A stretch of DNA of 64,000 nt from Moritella sp. 5 (GTDB taxonomy: Bacteria > Pseudomonadota > Gammaproteobacteria > Enterobacterales > Moritellaceae), in NCBI RefSeq assembly GCF_018219455.1, contig NZ_CP056122.1:3750065-3814064 (forward strand), written 5' to 3'. How positions within the stretch are numbered: the stretch's first letter is position 1; the number at the start of each line of letters is the position of its first letter. Positions 55,774 through 64,000 of this stretch are shown here, piece after piece. Below the pieces are notes generated by a model, which did not search any database, was not told the DNA's origin, and worked only from the letters and a program-made list of their open reading frames with translations. A program made the position numbers and the translations under genes.

Positions 55774-56964
55774 ATGGCAAAACTTAATGCCTTTTTTGGC
55801 GAATTTGGCGGCCAATACGTATCGCAAATTTTAATACCTGCATTAGACGAATTAGAAGATGCATTTATCGATTCACAAAATGATCCTGCCTTCGAAGCAG
55901 AGTTTCAGCAACTGTTAAATGAATACGCGGGCCGTCCAACGCCGTTGACACTATGCCGTAACATTACCAAAGGGTCGAAAACTAAAATCTACCTAAAGCG
56001 TGAAGATCTATTACACGGTGGCGCGCACAAAACTAACCAAGTATTGGGTCAAGCACTGCTGGCGAAACGCATGGGTAAAACCGAGATCATCGCTGAAACG
56101 GGCGCGGGTCAACACGGTACAGCATCCGCACTAGCGTGTGCATTACTGGGTCTAAAATGTCGCATCTATATGGGTGTGAAAGACATGGAACGCCAAAAGC
56201 CCAACGTATTCCGCATGAAGTTAATGGGGGCAGAAGTTATTGGTGTTGATTCTGGCGCAGGCACATTAAAAGATGCCTGTAACGAAGCATTACGCGACTG
56301 GTCTGCAAACTACGAAAATGCCCATTACCTACTAGGTACAGCAGCAGGTCCTCACCCATTCCCAACGATTGTGCGTGAATTCCAAAAAATGATCGGTGAA
56401 GAAGCCAAACAACAAATCTTAAAAGCAGAAGGTCGCTTACCCGACGCTGTGATTGCTTGTGTGGGTGGTGGTTCTAACGCGATTGGTATGTTCAATGATT
56501 TTATCGAAGAAGAAAGTGTCAAACTTTACGGTGTTGAACCCGCAGGGAAAGGGATTGCTACAGGTGAACACGGTGCACCAATTACCGAAGGTACCAACGG
56601 TATTTTCTTTGGTATGCATTCACTATTGATGCAAGATAACTATGGTCAGATCCAAGAGTCTTACTCAGTATCTGCTGGTTTAGATTTCCCATCAGTGGGT
56701 CCACAACACGCACATTTATATACGTCTGGTCGTGCTGAATATCCTTCAGTAACCGATGAAGAAGCATTAGCGTCATTCCAGTTATTATCATCGCAAGAAG
56801 GCATTATCCCTGCGCTAGAATCATCTCACGCATTAGCGTATGCACTAAAGATGATGGAACAGGATATGGATAAAGAACAAATCTTAGTGGTTAACTTATC
56901 AGGTCGTGGTGATAAAGATATCTTTACCGTCGCTGATATTCTTGAAGGTAAAGGAGCATTATAA
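55774..56964 (+). CDS. trpB: Tryptophan synthase beta chain
   Basis: PLP enzyme condensing indole and serine. [40 protein letters not shown] (PLP lysine in HKTN), [38 protein letters not shown] (phosphate loop), and [12 protein letters not shown]. 396 residues, full length. The stop TAA shares its last base with the ATG of trpA (TAATG), so translation is coupled. Confidence 0.97.
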   Translation: MAKLNAFFGEFGGQYVSQILIPALDELEDAFIDSQNDPAFEAEFQQLLNEYAGRPTPLTLCRNITKGSKTKIYLKREDLLHGGAHKTNQVLGQALLAKRMGKTEIIAETGAGQHGTASALACALLGLKCRIYMGVKDMERQKPNVFRMKLMGAEVIGVDSGAGTLKDACNEALRDWSANYENAHYLLGTAAGPHPFPTIVREFQKMIGEEAKQQILKAEGRLPDAVIACVGGGSNAIGMFNDFIEEESVKLYGVEPAGKGIATGEHGAPITEGTNGIFFGMHSLLMQDNYGQIQESYSVSAGLDFPSVGPQHAHLYTSGRAEYPSVTDEEALASFQLLSSQEGIIPALESSHALAYALKMMEQDMDKEQILVVNLSGRGDKDIFTVADILEGKGAL

Positions 56965-57770
56965 TGGGACGTTATCAACAAGCTTTTGCAGCACTCGCAG
57001 AAAAAAATGAAGGCGCTTTCGTTCCATTTGTAACGATTGGCGATCCAAACCGCGCACAATCAATGGCGATTATAGAAACACTAATTGCAGCCGGTGCTGA
57101 CGCATTAGAGCTGGGTATTCCATTCTCAGATCCGGTGGCTGATGGCCCGACAATTCAAAAAGCCACCTCTCGTGCATTGAACGCAGGTATCAACCCAGAT
57201 ATCTGTTTTGAAATGCTCACCGAAATACGTGCTAAACATCCGCAAATGCCAATTGGTTTATTATTGTATGCCAACCTTGTTTACGGTAATGGTACCGATA
57301 AATTTATGGCTAAAGCTGCAGCTGCTGGCGTTGACTCATTATTGATTGCCGACGTGCCAGTACAATACGGCCAACAATTTAAAGAAGCAGGCGATAAAGT
57401 CGGTATCGAAAGTATCTACATCGCACCGCCAAATGCCGATGAAGCAACGCTACAGCAAGTGGCAAAGCAAGGTTCTGGTTATACTTACCTACTTAGCCGT
57501 GCAGGTGTCACAGGGGCAGAAACCAAAGCTGAAATGCCAGTAGGTCCATTATTAGCAAAACTGAAATCGTTTAATGCAGCACCTTGCCTGCTCGGTTTTG
57601 GTATCTCATCACCAGAACAAGTTAAACAAGCTGTTGCAGCGGGTGCTGCGGGTGCTATTTCAGGTTCTGCGATTGTAAATATCATTGAGAAAAACCTTAA
57701 TGACAATACGAAAATGCTGCAAGAACTCGCTGAGTTCGTGACGCCAATGAAAGCCGCAACAATTAAATAA
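56964..57770 (+). CDS. trpA: Tryptophan synthase alpha chain
   Basis: Cleaves indole-3-glycerol phosphate to indole, which passes through a tunnel to Trp[29 protein letters not shown] with catalytic Glu and Asp, [46 protein letters not shown], and [11 protein letters not shown]. 268 residues. Overlaps the trpB stop by one base. Last gene of the operon. Confidence 0.96.
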   Translation: MGRYQQAFAALAEKNEGAFVPFVTIGDPNRAQSMAIIETLIAAGADALELGIPFSDPVADGPTIQKATSRALNAGINPDICFEMLTEIRAKHPQMPIGLLLYANLVYGNGTDKFMAKAAAAGVDSLLIADVPVQYGQQFKEAGDKVGIESIYIAPPNADEATLQQVAKQGSGYTYLLSRAGVTGAETKAEMPVGPLLAKLKSFNAAPCLLGFGISSPEQVKQAVAAGAAGAISGSAIVNIIEKNLNDNTKMLQELAEFVTPMKAATIK

Positions 57771-57787
57771 TCGAATATAAAAAAATA

Positions 57788-57820
57788 TATACCCAAGCTA
57801 CTTCAAGATACTTGGGTATA
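57788..57820 (+). terminator. Inverted repeat after trpA
   Basis: TATACCCAAG and CTTGGGTATA form a perfect 10-bp stem with a 13-base loop (CTACTTCAAGATA), 18 bases after trpA. It probably ends the operon. Similar ACCCAAG...CTTGGGT elements recur in marine gammaproteobacterial genomes; I recall this but could not check it. Confidence 0.65.
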
Positions 57821-57954
57821 ACACTTTACCAATTAAGCCCTTAATGCCTATTATTATGCTATCGCAATACGATGGTTATATAAAATGGCTCTAAGGGCTT
57901 TTTTAATACTACAGATCACTCATCGCATTACCTACCAAGGAACAAGGAAGCACC

Positions 57955-59808
57955 ATGACAGGTTATTTCATCCAAGCATTCATCTACCTGTTTGCTGCGG
58001 TTATCGCCGTACCGATTGCCAAACGTCTTGGGCTGGGCTCGGTACTCGGATATTTAATTGCTGGGGTTATGATAGGCCCAGTGACAGGGCTAGTTGGCAA
58101 TGAAGCAGCTACTATTCAGCATTTCGCTGAGTTTGGTGTAGTCATGATGCTATTTTTGGTTGGCCTAGAATTAGAACCCCGTATGCTCTGGGATATGCGT
58201 CATCGCCTTATTGGTTTAGGTGGCTTACAAGTTGGTTTAACGACGGCTGCAGTAATGGGGATCTGCCTTGCGCTCAATTTAGACTGGGGACTTGCCCTCA
58301 CTATTGGTTTAGTATTCTCACTATCTTCAACCGCGATCGTATTGCAAACCTTTAACGAAAAAGGCCTGACCAAAACTGAAGGGGCACGCTCCGCATTCTC
58401 GGTATTACTGTTTCAAGATATCGCCGTGATCCCGATGCTGGCGCTAATCCCATTATTAGCCATTCCCGAACTGGTTGAACAAGCACAAAATGCCGTACAA
58501 GCAGCCAGTGCACAACATGAAGAGTTATCCTTAGTCGCCGATATATCCGGCGTTTATTATGCCCTCGTGATCATAGTAGCTATTACAGGCGTGGTTATCG
58601 GAGGGCATTACTTAAGTCGTCCATTATTTAAATTTGTGGCAAGTTCTAAAGTACCTGAGATCTTTACCGCTACCTCATTAATGCTGGTCATTGGTATTGC
58701 TGCCATCATGAACTTAGTGGGTCTGTCCCCAGCTCTGGGCGCATTCTTAGCCGGTGTAGTATTAGCAACCAGTGAATTTAGACACCAGTTAGAAGCCACC
58801 ATCGAACCATTTAAAGGCCTGTTGCTCGGGTTATTTTTTATGACCGTGGGCGCTGGTATTGATTTTAATATCTTATTTAACGAAACCAGTACCATTTTAT
58901 CCATTACACTCGCGTTAATGCTGGTCAAAGGTTTAGTGCTATTTATCTTAACTTTGGTCTTTAAGATCAAAGGCAGTGACCGATGGTTATTAGCCCTCAG
59001 CTTGGCGCAAGCGGGTGAATTTGGCTTTGTATTAATCGGTTTTACCGTGAACAACCATGTACTACCGATTGATCTAGCACAGACCTTATCGCTATCTGTT
59101 GCCCTATCTATGTTCTTAACACCCGCGTTATTTATCTTTTATGACCGCGTGATCCAGCCCCGCTACGTTGATAAAACCAATCAACAAGCAAGCGATGATA
59201 TCAATGAACAAGGTGATGTGATCGTGGCAGGTATCGGCCGTTTCGGCCAAATTGTCAATCGCCTGTTGGTTGCTAACGGAGTTAAAACAGTGGTACTGGA
59301 TCATGATGTCAGTATGATCCAAAGAGTGCGATCATTTAAGATGAAAAGTTATTTTGGTGACGCCACCCAACCCAGTTTGCTAGAAACAGCGGGCATCGCG
59401 AACGCCAGTTTATTCATCGTCGCGATTGATGATAAAGTCAGAGCTGTTGATCTCGTACGTTACATCAAGCAACATTATCCACAAGTCAAAATATTAGCGC
59501 GTGCTTATGACCGTGGACATGGTTATTCCCTGCGTCATGCAGGGGCAGATCATGTGGTCAGTGAGACCTACCATTCAGCCTTGATACTTGGATCACACGC
59601 GCTGACTAACCTAGGTTTCAGTGAACAACAAGCAAAAGACCTGAAGATCACCTTTAAAGAAATAGAAAAACAAAGTAAAGCAACCTTGTATCAAACCTGG
59701 TTGAATAACAGTGAAGACGACAAGTTTAATACCGCTTACCGCGATCTGTATTTACAGCTGGAAGACAGCTTAGCAGACGTAATGAAAAATCGAGACAAGG
59801 AAGAATAA
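57955..59808 (+). CDS. Kef/CPA2-type monovalent cation:proton antiporter with RCK domain
   Basis: A 617-residue membrane protein. About 12 membrane helices (1-390; GSVLGYLIAGVMIGPVTGL, MLFLVGLELEPRMLWDMRH, FSLSSTAIVLQTFNEKGL, ALGAFLAGVVLATSEFRHQL), then a cytoplasmic RCK/TrkA-N domain from about 420 (DVIVAGIGRFGQIVNRLL, DHDVSMIQRVRSFKMKSYFGD ATQPSLLE). It is most like KefB/KefC potassium efflux systems, but the glutathione-sensing details cannot be confirmed. Six bases before ybaK, so probably co-transcribed. Confidence 0.88.
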   Translation: MTGYFIQAFIYLFAAVIAVPIAKRLGLGSVLGYLIAGVMIGPVTGLVGNEAATIQHFAEFGVVMMLFLVGLELEPRMLWDMRHRLIGLGGLQVGLTTAAVMGICLALNLDWGLALTIGLVFSLSSTAIVLQTFNEKGLTKTEGARSAFSVLLFQDIAVIPMLALIPLLAIPELVEQAQNAVQAASAQHEELSLVADISGVYYALVIIVAITGVVIGGHYLSRPLFKFVASSKVPEIFTATSLMLVIGIAAIMNLVGLSPALGAFLAGVVLATSEFRHQLEATIEPFKGLLLGLFFMTVGAGIDFNILFNETSTILSITLALMLVKGLVLFILTLVFKIKGSDRWLLALSLAQAGEFGFVLIGFTVNNHVLPIDLAQTLSLSVALSMFLTPALFIFYDRVIQPRYVDKTNQQASDDINEQGDVIVAGIGRFGQIVNRLLVANGVKTVVLDHDVSMIQRVRSFKMKSYFGDATQPSLLETAGIANASLFIVAIDDKVRAVDLVRYIKQHYPQVKILARAYDRGHGYSLRHAGADHVVSETYHSALILGSHALTNLGFSEQQAKDLKITFKEIEKQSKATLYQTWLNNSEDDKFNTAYRDLYLQLEDSLADVMKNRDKEE

Positions 59809-59813
59809 ACAGT

Positions 59814-60284
59814 ATGACTCCAGCAGTAAAATTAGCTAAAAAAGCAAAAGTAGCTCATAAAACCCATGAATATAAACACGATACGAATGCAGAATCTTAT
59901 GGTTTAGAAGCCGCAGAGAAAATGTCCGTCGCCGCCGAACGCATATTCAAAACACTGGTGGTGGATGTCGGAGATAAGAAACTCGTCGTTGCAGTTGTGC
60001 CAGTAACGGCAATGCTTAATTTAAAATCCATCGCTAAAGCGGCAAAAGCTAAAAAAGCGATAATGGCAGATAAGAATGATGTAATGCGCTCGACGGGTTA
60101 CGTACTTGGTGGGGTTAGTCCCTTGGGGCAAAAAAAACGCTTACTCACTGTCATTGATAGCTCAGCACAAACACATGAGACTATTTATGTCAGTGCAGGT
60201 CGTCGAGGCTTAGAAATCGAACTAAGCCCGTTAGACCTAAAGCAGCTAACCAATGCTGAGTTTGCTGCTATTAGTAGTGAATAA
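59814..60284 (+). CDS. ybaK: Cys-tRNA(Pro)/Cys-tRNA(Cys) deacylase YbaK
   Basis: Hydrolyses mischarged Cys-tRNA(Pro), keeping translation accurate. A YbaK/ProX-fold protein of 156 residues: VAHKTHEYKHDTNAESYGLE, RIFKTLVVDVGDKKLVVAVV PV, the catalytic-lysine KIFKT-type segment, STGYVLGGVSPLGQKKRLLT, and YVSAGRRGLEIELSPLDLKQ. ATG five bases after the Kef stop, preceded by GGAAG. Convergent with the porin gene downstream. Confidence 0.93.
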   Translation: MTPAVKLAKKAKVAHKTHEYKHDTNAESYGLEAAEKMSVAAERIFKTLVVDVGDKKLVVAVVPVTAMLNLKSIAKAAKAKKAIMADKNDVMRSTGYVLGGVSPLGQKKRLLTVIDSSAQTHETIYVSAGRRGLEIELSPLDLKQLTNAEFAAISSE

Positions 60285-60297
60285 TGAATAGGTAGCC

Positions 60298-61299
60298 CTA
60301 GAAGTCATACCTTGCAGCTACGTGCAGCTGATCTTCATCGCCATCAACACCTAAAATGGCATATTCAGTAACGACTCGGAAGTTGGGATTAAACTTATAA
60401 GCAAGGCCAAAAGCTGTTTCATCAACGGTATTTTTACTTATATTATCCGTATCACGTTGTTTATAGGTAAAGGTGCCTGTTATTTTATCCAAGGTGTAAG
60501 CGAGAGATAACTCATAGGCAGTCCAATCATCTGAATTCTTAGCAGATGTGTTATTTGGTGTATCAACGGAGGTACTATCCCCAACAATAGAGGCGGTTAA
60601 CCCTTGGTACTTATAACGTGCTGCAAGTAGAAAGGTGGATCTATCATAATCTGGGTCTGCAGTATAATCTTTTGTCATAACACCTGTATAGATTGACCCT
60701 AACTCAAGACCGAAGTCGAAAGCATAAACACCACCAATCGAATAACTTGATTGACTATTGTTGCCACTACTACCATCAACACTGGATTCCGGTTGAAGAT
60801 GTGCAACTAAGCTAAGGGCATCATCAAGCACCTTGGTTTCTAGTTTTAAAATATTGGTTTGTCGACCTAAATTACCTAATGCGGGATTACCAGAATAGTT
60901 AGTGGTACCGACATCAGCCCAATCCGCAATAATTTCATCTGCGGCATAGTTACGGCCAAAGGTCAGCTGCCCCCAATCATTTTTTAATCCTGCATAAATC
61001 AAACGCGTTTTAGAGGTTGAATTAGCGTCACTGTTATCTCTGGATTCAAATTGCATCTCAATATGCGCAAGCGCATTTAAATCCTCCGTTAAATTTGAAG
61101 AGGCCTTAAAACCAGTACGAAAATAGCTATCTGAGCGACCATCACTTTTTTTATCTTTACCATCTTGGTAAAGATAAGCAGCATAAGCACGGCCATACAA
61201 ATCAACCAGGTGAGCATCATCTTTGTATACATTAACAGAAGCTTGTACCGTCGGAACAAGGCTAGCTAGTATTGCTGTTACTAATAATGTCTTTTTCAT
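60298..61299 (-). CDS. Gram-negative outer-membrane porin (OmpC/OmpU-like)
   Basis: General porin with signal peptide MKKTLLVTAILASLVPTVQA, mature start SVNVYKDDAHLVDLYGRAYA, and beta strands ending in HVAARYDF with a terminal Phe. SKTRLIYAGLKNDWGQLTFGRN is the constriction-loop neighbourhood of the OmpC family. 333 residues. It is closer to enterobacterial OmpC/OmpF in style than the porin at 8652-9623 and does not share that gene's 3' repeat. ATG at 61299. Confidence 0.9.
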   Translation of the reverse strand: MKKTLLVTAILASLVPTVQASVNVYKDDAHLVDLYGRAYAAYLYQDGKDKKSDGRSDSYFRTGFKASSNLTEDLNALAHIEMQFESRDNSDANSTSKTRLIYAGLKNDWGQLTFGRNYAADEIIADWADVGTTNYSGNPALGNLGRQTNILKLETKVLDDALSLVAHLQPESSVDGSSGNNSQSSYSIGGVYAFDFGLELGSIYTGVMTKDYTADPDYDRSTFLLAARYKYQGLTASIVGDSTSVDTPNNTSAKNSDDWTAYELSLAYTLDKITGTFTYKQRDTDNISKNTVDETAFGLAYKFNPNFRVVTEYAILGVDGDEDQLHVAARYDF

Positions 61300-61469
61300 G
61301 ATTCTTCCATGTCTATCAAAGTAAGTGTTTATCAGCCTTACAACTGGCGACTCAGTAAATATTAGTTCCTTACTGTAAAATTGATGTTCAATCAGATAAT
61401 TTTATGCCAAAAAGTGAACCTCGTCTCATTATTCATGCGAATGAGTAGTAACGACTAACCGTATAAATG

Positions 61470-61505
61470 AAAAAGTCCCAGTAGATCGCGCTACTGGGAC
61501 TTTTT
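61470..61505. terminator. Strong terminator of the NSS symporter gene
   Basis: AAAAAGTCCCAGTAG, six-base loop, and its exact reverse complement ending in TTTTT, making a 15-bp stem. With A-run and T-run on opposite sides it can act in both directions. It lies 30 bases after the symporter stop. Confidence 0.92.
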
Positions 61506-61534
61506 CTTATTATCTATTGAGGCTCAGAGTCTCA

Positions 61535-62902
61535 TTAAAGCGATGTACTAATTAATACCATAATTAAAACAGGACAAACAAACTTCACATACAATGGCCA
61601 TACCTTCCAGAAAATACCATTTACGTCAGCGCCGTCTTGACCTTTAATTTCAGCCAACAAGCTATTACGATGCCATACCCAACCCGTAAAGATAGCCAGA
61701 CCTAAACATATAAGCGGTTGTATCATTTCGGTTGATAGCGTGATCATGAAGCCAAACATCAAATCAAAATTAGTCACAACAACCATCGCTAGTGTTGTCA
61801 GACCGACGCCAACAATCCAGGTTACTTTCTTACGTGGCAGGGCTGTTTTGTCCACGATATAGCTGGTCGGCACTTCGACTACCGAAATTGCCGATGTTAA
61901 TGCAGCTACTGACATCAACGCAAAGAAGATGGTAGCCACAATATGCTCGGCCGCGCCCATCGTCGCAAACAATGCTGGAAGAACTGTAAATACCAATGTA
62001 TCTGAACTTAGTAAGTTTCCGTCAGCATCAAAGATAATGACACCGTTATGCTTAGCTACATACATTGCAGGCAGGATTAACATCGCCGCTAAGAAGGCGA
62101 CGCCTGTATCCATAAAGGTTACCTGTACCGCTAACTTACCGATGTTCTCTTTTGGTTTAAGGTATGAGCCATAAATCATCATCACCCCCGTACCAATAGA
62201 TAACGAGAAGAATGTCTGACCAAGCGCACCAATGAGTACATCTGAGTGCATTACTTTTTCAAAGTCAATTGTAAATAACGCCGCAACACCTTCACTCGCA
62301 CCGGGTTGGAGCAAGATATAAATCACGCTCGCAATCAAGATAGCAAATAATAATGGCATTAAACGCTTTGACCATTTTTCAATACCATCTTGTACGCCTT
62401 TTTGAATTACATAAATAGACATTAATGTAAATACTAAGGTAAATACGATATTACGAGATAATGAGAAGTCGATTAACCAACGGCTTGTCTCCTCGGCACC
62501 AAGCATAGCCGCAATCGGTGCCAGAGTGTTACTGACGAACCAGCCAGAAAGTATGGCATAAAAGCTGAATATCAGAACAGCACAGATAATTGACGCGAGA
62601 CCAATCAAACGACCAATCATTTTTGTTGCTGAAGATCGGCCTAGTTTAGCCATCGCATCTGCTGGATTAGTTTGACCGTGACGACCCACCATTAGCTCAG
62701 CAACTAACATAGGGTAACCAAGTACAAAGATCAGAAACAGATACACCATTAAAAATGCACCGCCGCCATTACTGGCCGCTTGCGTAGGGAAGCCCCAAAT
62801 ATTACCAATGCCAACAGCAGAACCTGCCGCAGCCATTATAAAACCAAAACGAGAACCAAAATGGCCTCGAGATGCACCATCATTATTCTGTATTACAGCC
62901 AT
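61535..62902 (-). CDS. Sodium-dependent transporter, NSS family (SNF-type)
   Basis: A 455-residue sodium:neurotransmitter symporter homologue with about 11-12 membrane helices. The helix 1 sodium-site segment is AAAGSAVGIGNIWGFPTQAA SNGGGAFL, followed by YPMLVAELMVGRHGQ. The middle has GQTFFSLSIGTGVMMIYGSY (helix 6) and ALMSVAALTSAISVVEVPTS (helix 8 sodium site). Related to LeuT and TnaT, so probably an amino-acid importer, with the exact substrate unknown. ATG at 62902. Confidence 0.9.
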   Translation of the reverse strand: MAVIQNNDGASRGHFGSRFGFIMAAAGSAVGIGNIWGFPTQAASNGGGAFLMVYLFLIFVLGYPMLVAELMVGRHGQTNPADAMAKLGRSSATKMIGRLIGLASIICAVLIFSFYAILSGWFVSNTLAPIAAMLGAEETSRWLIDFSLSRNIVFTLVFTLMSIYVIQKGVQDGIEKWSKRLMPLLFAILIASVIYILLQPGASEGVAALFTIDFEKVMHSDVLIGALGQTFFSLSIGTGVMMIYGSYLKPKENIGKLAVQVTFMDTGVAFLAAMLILPAMYVAKHNGVIIFDADGNLLSSDTLVFTVLPALFATMGAAEHIVATIFFALMSVAALTSAISVVEVPTSYIVDKTALPRKKVTWIVGVGLTTLAMVVVTNFDLMFGFMITLSTEMIQPLICLGLAIFTGWVWHRNSLLAEIKGQDGADVNGIFWKVWPLYVKFVCPVLIMVLISTSL

Positions 62903-63262
62903 TTATCCGTACCAAGTTTGCCAAATTAAATTCAAGGTAGAATTTACACCTAAAAACGACAAAACAAAAGGAATCAAAAACCAAGAAATTGTTGAAATAC
63001 AGTGTTAAACCCCAGGTAAACAGCAATTAGAAGCAACTAAAACCCCCAATTTACAAAAGTATTCACATTTAATTGCGCGAACAGTATTAATTCATCGCTG
63101 AAATGGCAGCTATTACCAATCCGCTTAAATATAAAAAATAATACTTTAATCAAAACATCATCAAAATTGCTTACTATGCGTACTTAATATGTACAACAAT
63201 CATTTATACTCACCCCTAGGTAGTATTTAATTTAATACAATATAAAAACAATAAGGATATTT
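62903..63262. other. Divergent intergenic region, symporter / sphingomyelinase-like gene
   Basis: 360 AT-rich bases that should hold the promoters of both flanking genes. I see no coding frame, no strong hairpin and no recognisable operator. Confidence 0.45.
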
Positions 63263-64000
63263 ATGTTAAGGAAAATAGCAGTCTTACTTGGGCTATACAT
63301 GATCACCCCAGCCTTAATGGCAATGAGCCAAGTACCCACAGAACGCCATACTATTATTCAATTCACCAATAGCACGCCACATACCCTGTATGCGTATATT
63401 GAAGAAGGTAATAATATCGAATTGTTAACAGCAGAAGTGATGCCGTTGAGCACTGTGGATCTAGCAGGTATAACCCGAACAAGCAGTGAAGATAATATTG
63501 CAATTTCACTGAGTAACGCAAATTACAGCTTTAGCTTAACTCAAAAAGTAACTGGAGGTGAGATTGCCTTTGGTCTAGACAGTAATGAATTGACTATCGA
63601 ACCACAAACGGACAGCGCAATTCAGCGTTTTGAGATCCAACTTGCCAACAGAAAAAATACTATCGCCTTCAATAGTGAAAAGCTAAATAAAGGTGGCAAA
63701 ATCAATTACGTATTACAACAGCATGATCAGAAACCTACTATTGGACCAGGTAATGAATTTAGCTTATTAAGCTACAACATTTGGGCTACCACAATATTCG
63801 GTTCTAAAAAAGTAGGTACACGCCTAACGGAAATGCCAGAAGTTATGTCCGGTTATGATGCCTTGGTACTCACAGAGGTCTTTGATCCAATTAGAACAAA
63901 AAAATTACTTAAACAGCTCAGTAAAGAATATAGTTTTACCAGCAGCGAAATATTCAAATTAGGAAAAATCATGCTGTCAGGTACGCGTATTTTAACGCCT
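63263..64000 (+). CDS. Secreted sphingomyelinase-like phosphodiesterase (5' part; runs off window)
   Basis: The first 246 codons of a secreted protein: signal peptide MLRKIAVLLGLYMITPALMA, an N-terminal beta-rich region of about 140 residues, then the start of an endonuclease/exonuclease/phosphatase fold with FSLLSYNIWATTIFGSKKVG TRL and YDALVLTEVFD. The N-I-W and TEVFD motifs match the metal-binding Asn and Glu of bacterial neutral sphingomyelinases (haemolytic phospholipase C type). AAGGA lies about eight bases before the ATG at 63263. The catalytic His residues fall beyond base 64000, so full activity cannot be verified here. Confidence 0.78.
   Translation, partial: MLRKIAVLLGLYMITPALMAMSQVPTERHTIIQFTNSTPHTLYAYIEEGNNIELLTAEVMPLSTVDLAGITRTSSEDNIAISLSNANYSFSLTQKVTGGEIAFGLDSNELTIEPQTDSAIQRFEIQLANRKNTIAFNSEKLNKGGKINYVLQQHDQKPTIGPGNEFSLLSYNIWATTIFGSKKVGTRLTEMPEVMSGYDALVLTEVFDPIRTKKLLKQLSKEYSFTSSEIFKLGKIMLSGTRILTP

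Noticed and set aside
1..64000. CRISPR array, tRNA or rRNA genes
   Set aside because: No regularly spaced direct repeats, no cloverleaf sequences and no rRNA-like sequence noticed in reading.

Overview
The window looks like a chromosomal stretch of a marine, AT-rich gammaproteobacterium. Gene content and order fit the Moritella / Psychromonas / Shewanella / Vibrio part of the class: Shewanella-type lactate genes, NhaD, two OmpU/OmpC-like porins, and the trp operon beside rnaAM-yciO-scpAB-rluB. Moritella is my best guess, from overall character only. I saw no rRNA, tRNA, CRISPR array, transposase or integrase.

Layout. 1-5.4 kb: L-lactate oxidation genes lutABC (minus, lutC cut by the window edge) diverging from the lactate permease lldP. 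5.5-10.3 kb: an accessory stretch with a small membrane protein, a ClpP-fold lipoprotein and a decayed copy of its 3' end, a displaced Hint-deaminase polymorphic-toxin tip, a porin, and a short repeat present three times. 10.3-15.2 kb: nudC, a LysR regulator and the 945-aa FAD/Fe-S D-lactate dehydrogenase, so the accessory stretch splits a lactate cluster that is contiguous in Shewanella. 15.2-17 kb: three acetyltransferases, one CatB-like. 17.1-22 kb: SutR-like regulator diverging from a BenE transporter, aquaporin Z, and a RecQ-family helicase. 22-28.3 kb: a VirK/YbjX protein, then GlcNAc uptake and catabolism (nagE divergent from nagBAC). 28.4-32.3 kb: YciH, an FMN riboswitch with ribB, and membrane proteins. 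32.4-38.8 kb: ybbA-ybbP/tesA and DNA polymerase II. 39-46.4 kb: an MFS protein with a long acidic tail, NhaD, an MscS-family channel, a proaerolysin homologue and a lipoprotein. 46.6-50.7 kb: rluB, scpB, scpA, yciO, rnaAM. 50.8-57.8 kb: the complete trpL-E-G-D-C(F)-B-A operon with a readable attenuator. 57.9-64 kb: Kef-type antiporter, YbaK, a second porin, an NSS-family symporter, and the start of a sphingomyelinase-like secreted enzyme.

How the genes work together. LldP imports lactate; LutABC and Dld oxidise the L- and D-isomers to pyruvate. NagE imports and phosphorylates GlcNAc, NagA and NagB convert it to fructose-6-phosphate, and NagC is the likely repressor; a CRP-like site lies between nagE and nagB. 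Trp synthesis appears controlled by an operator-like palindrome and by attenuation with three tandem Trp codons. Two secreted cytolysin candidates and the toxin cassette suggest an organism that damages host cells or competes with neighbours.

The least ordinary part is 5.9-10.1 kb: an orphan Hint/deaminase toxin tip without a visible immunity gene, embedded in duplicated fragments that include a second copy of the toxin-junction sequence. Other points of interest are the aerolysin with a changed activation loop, the MFS protein with a 300-residue acidic extension, and paired palindromes in the sutR/benE promoter region.
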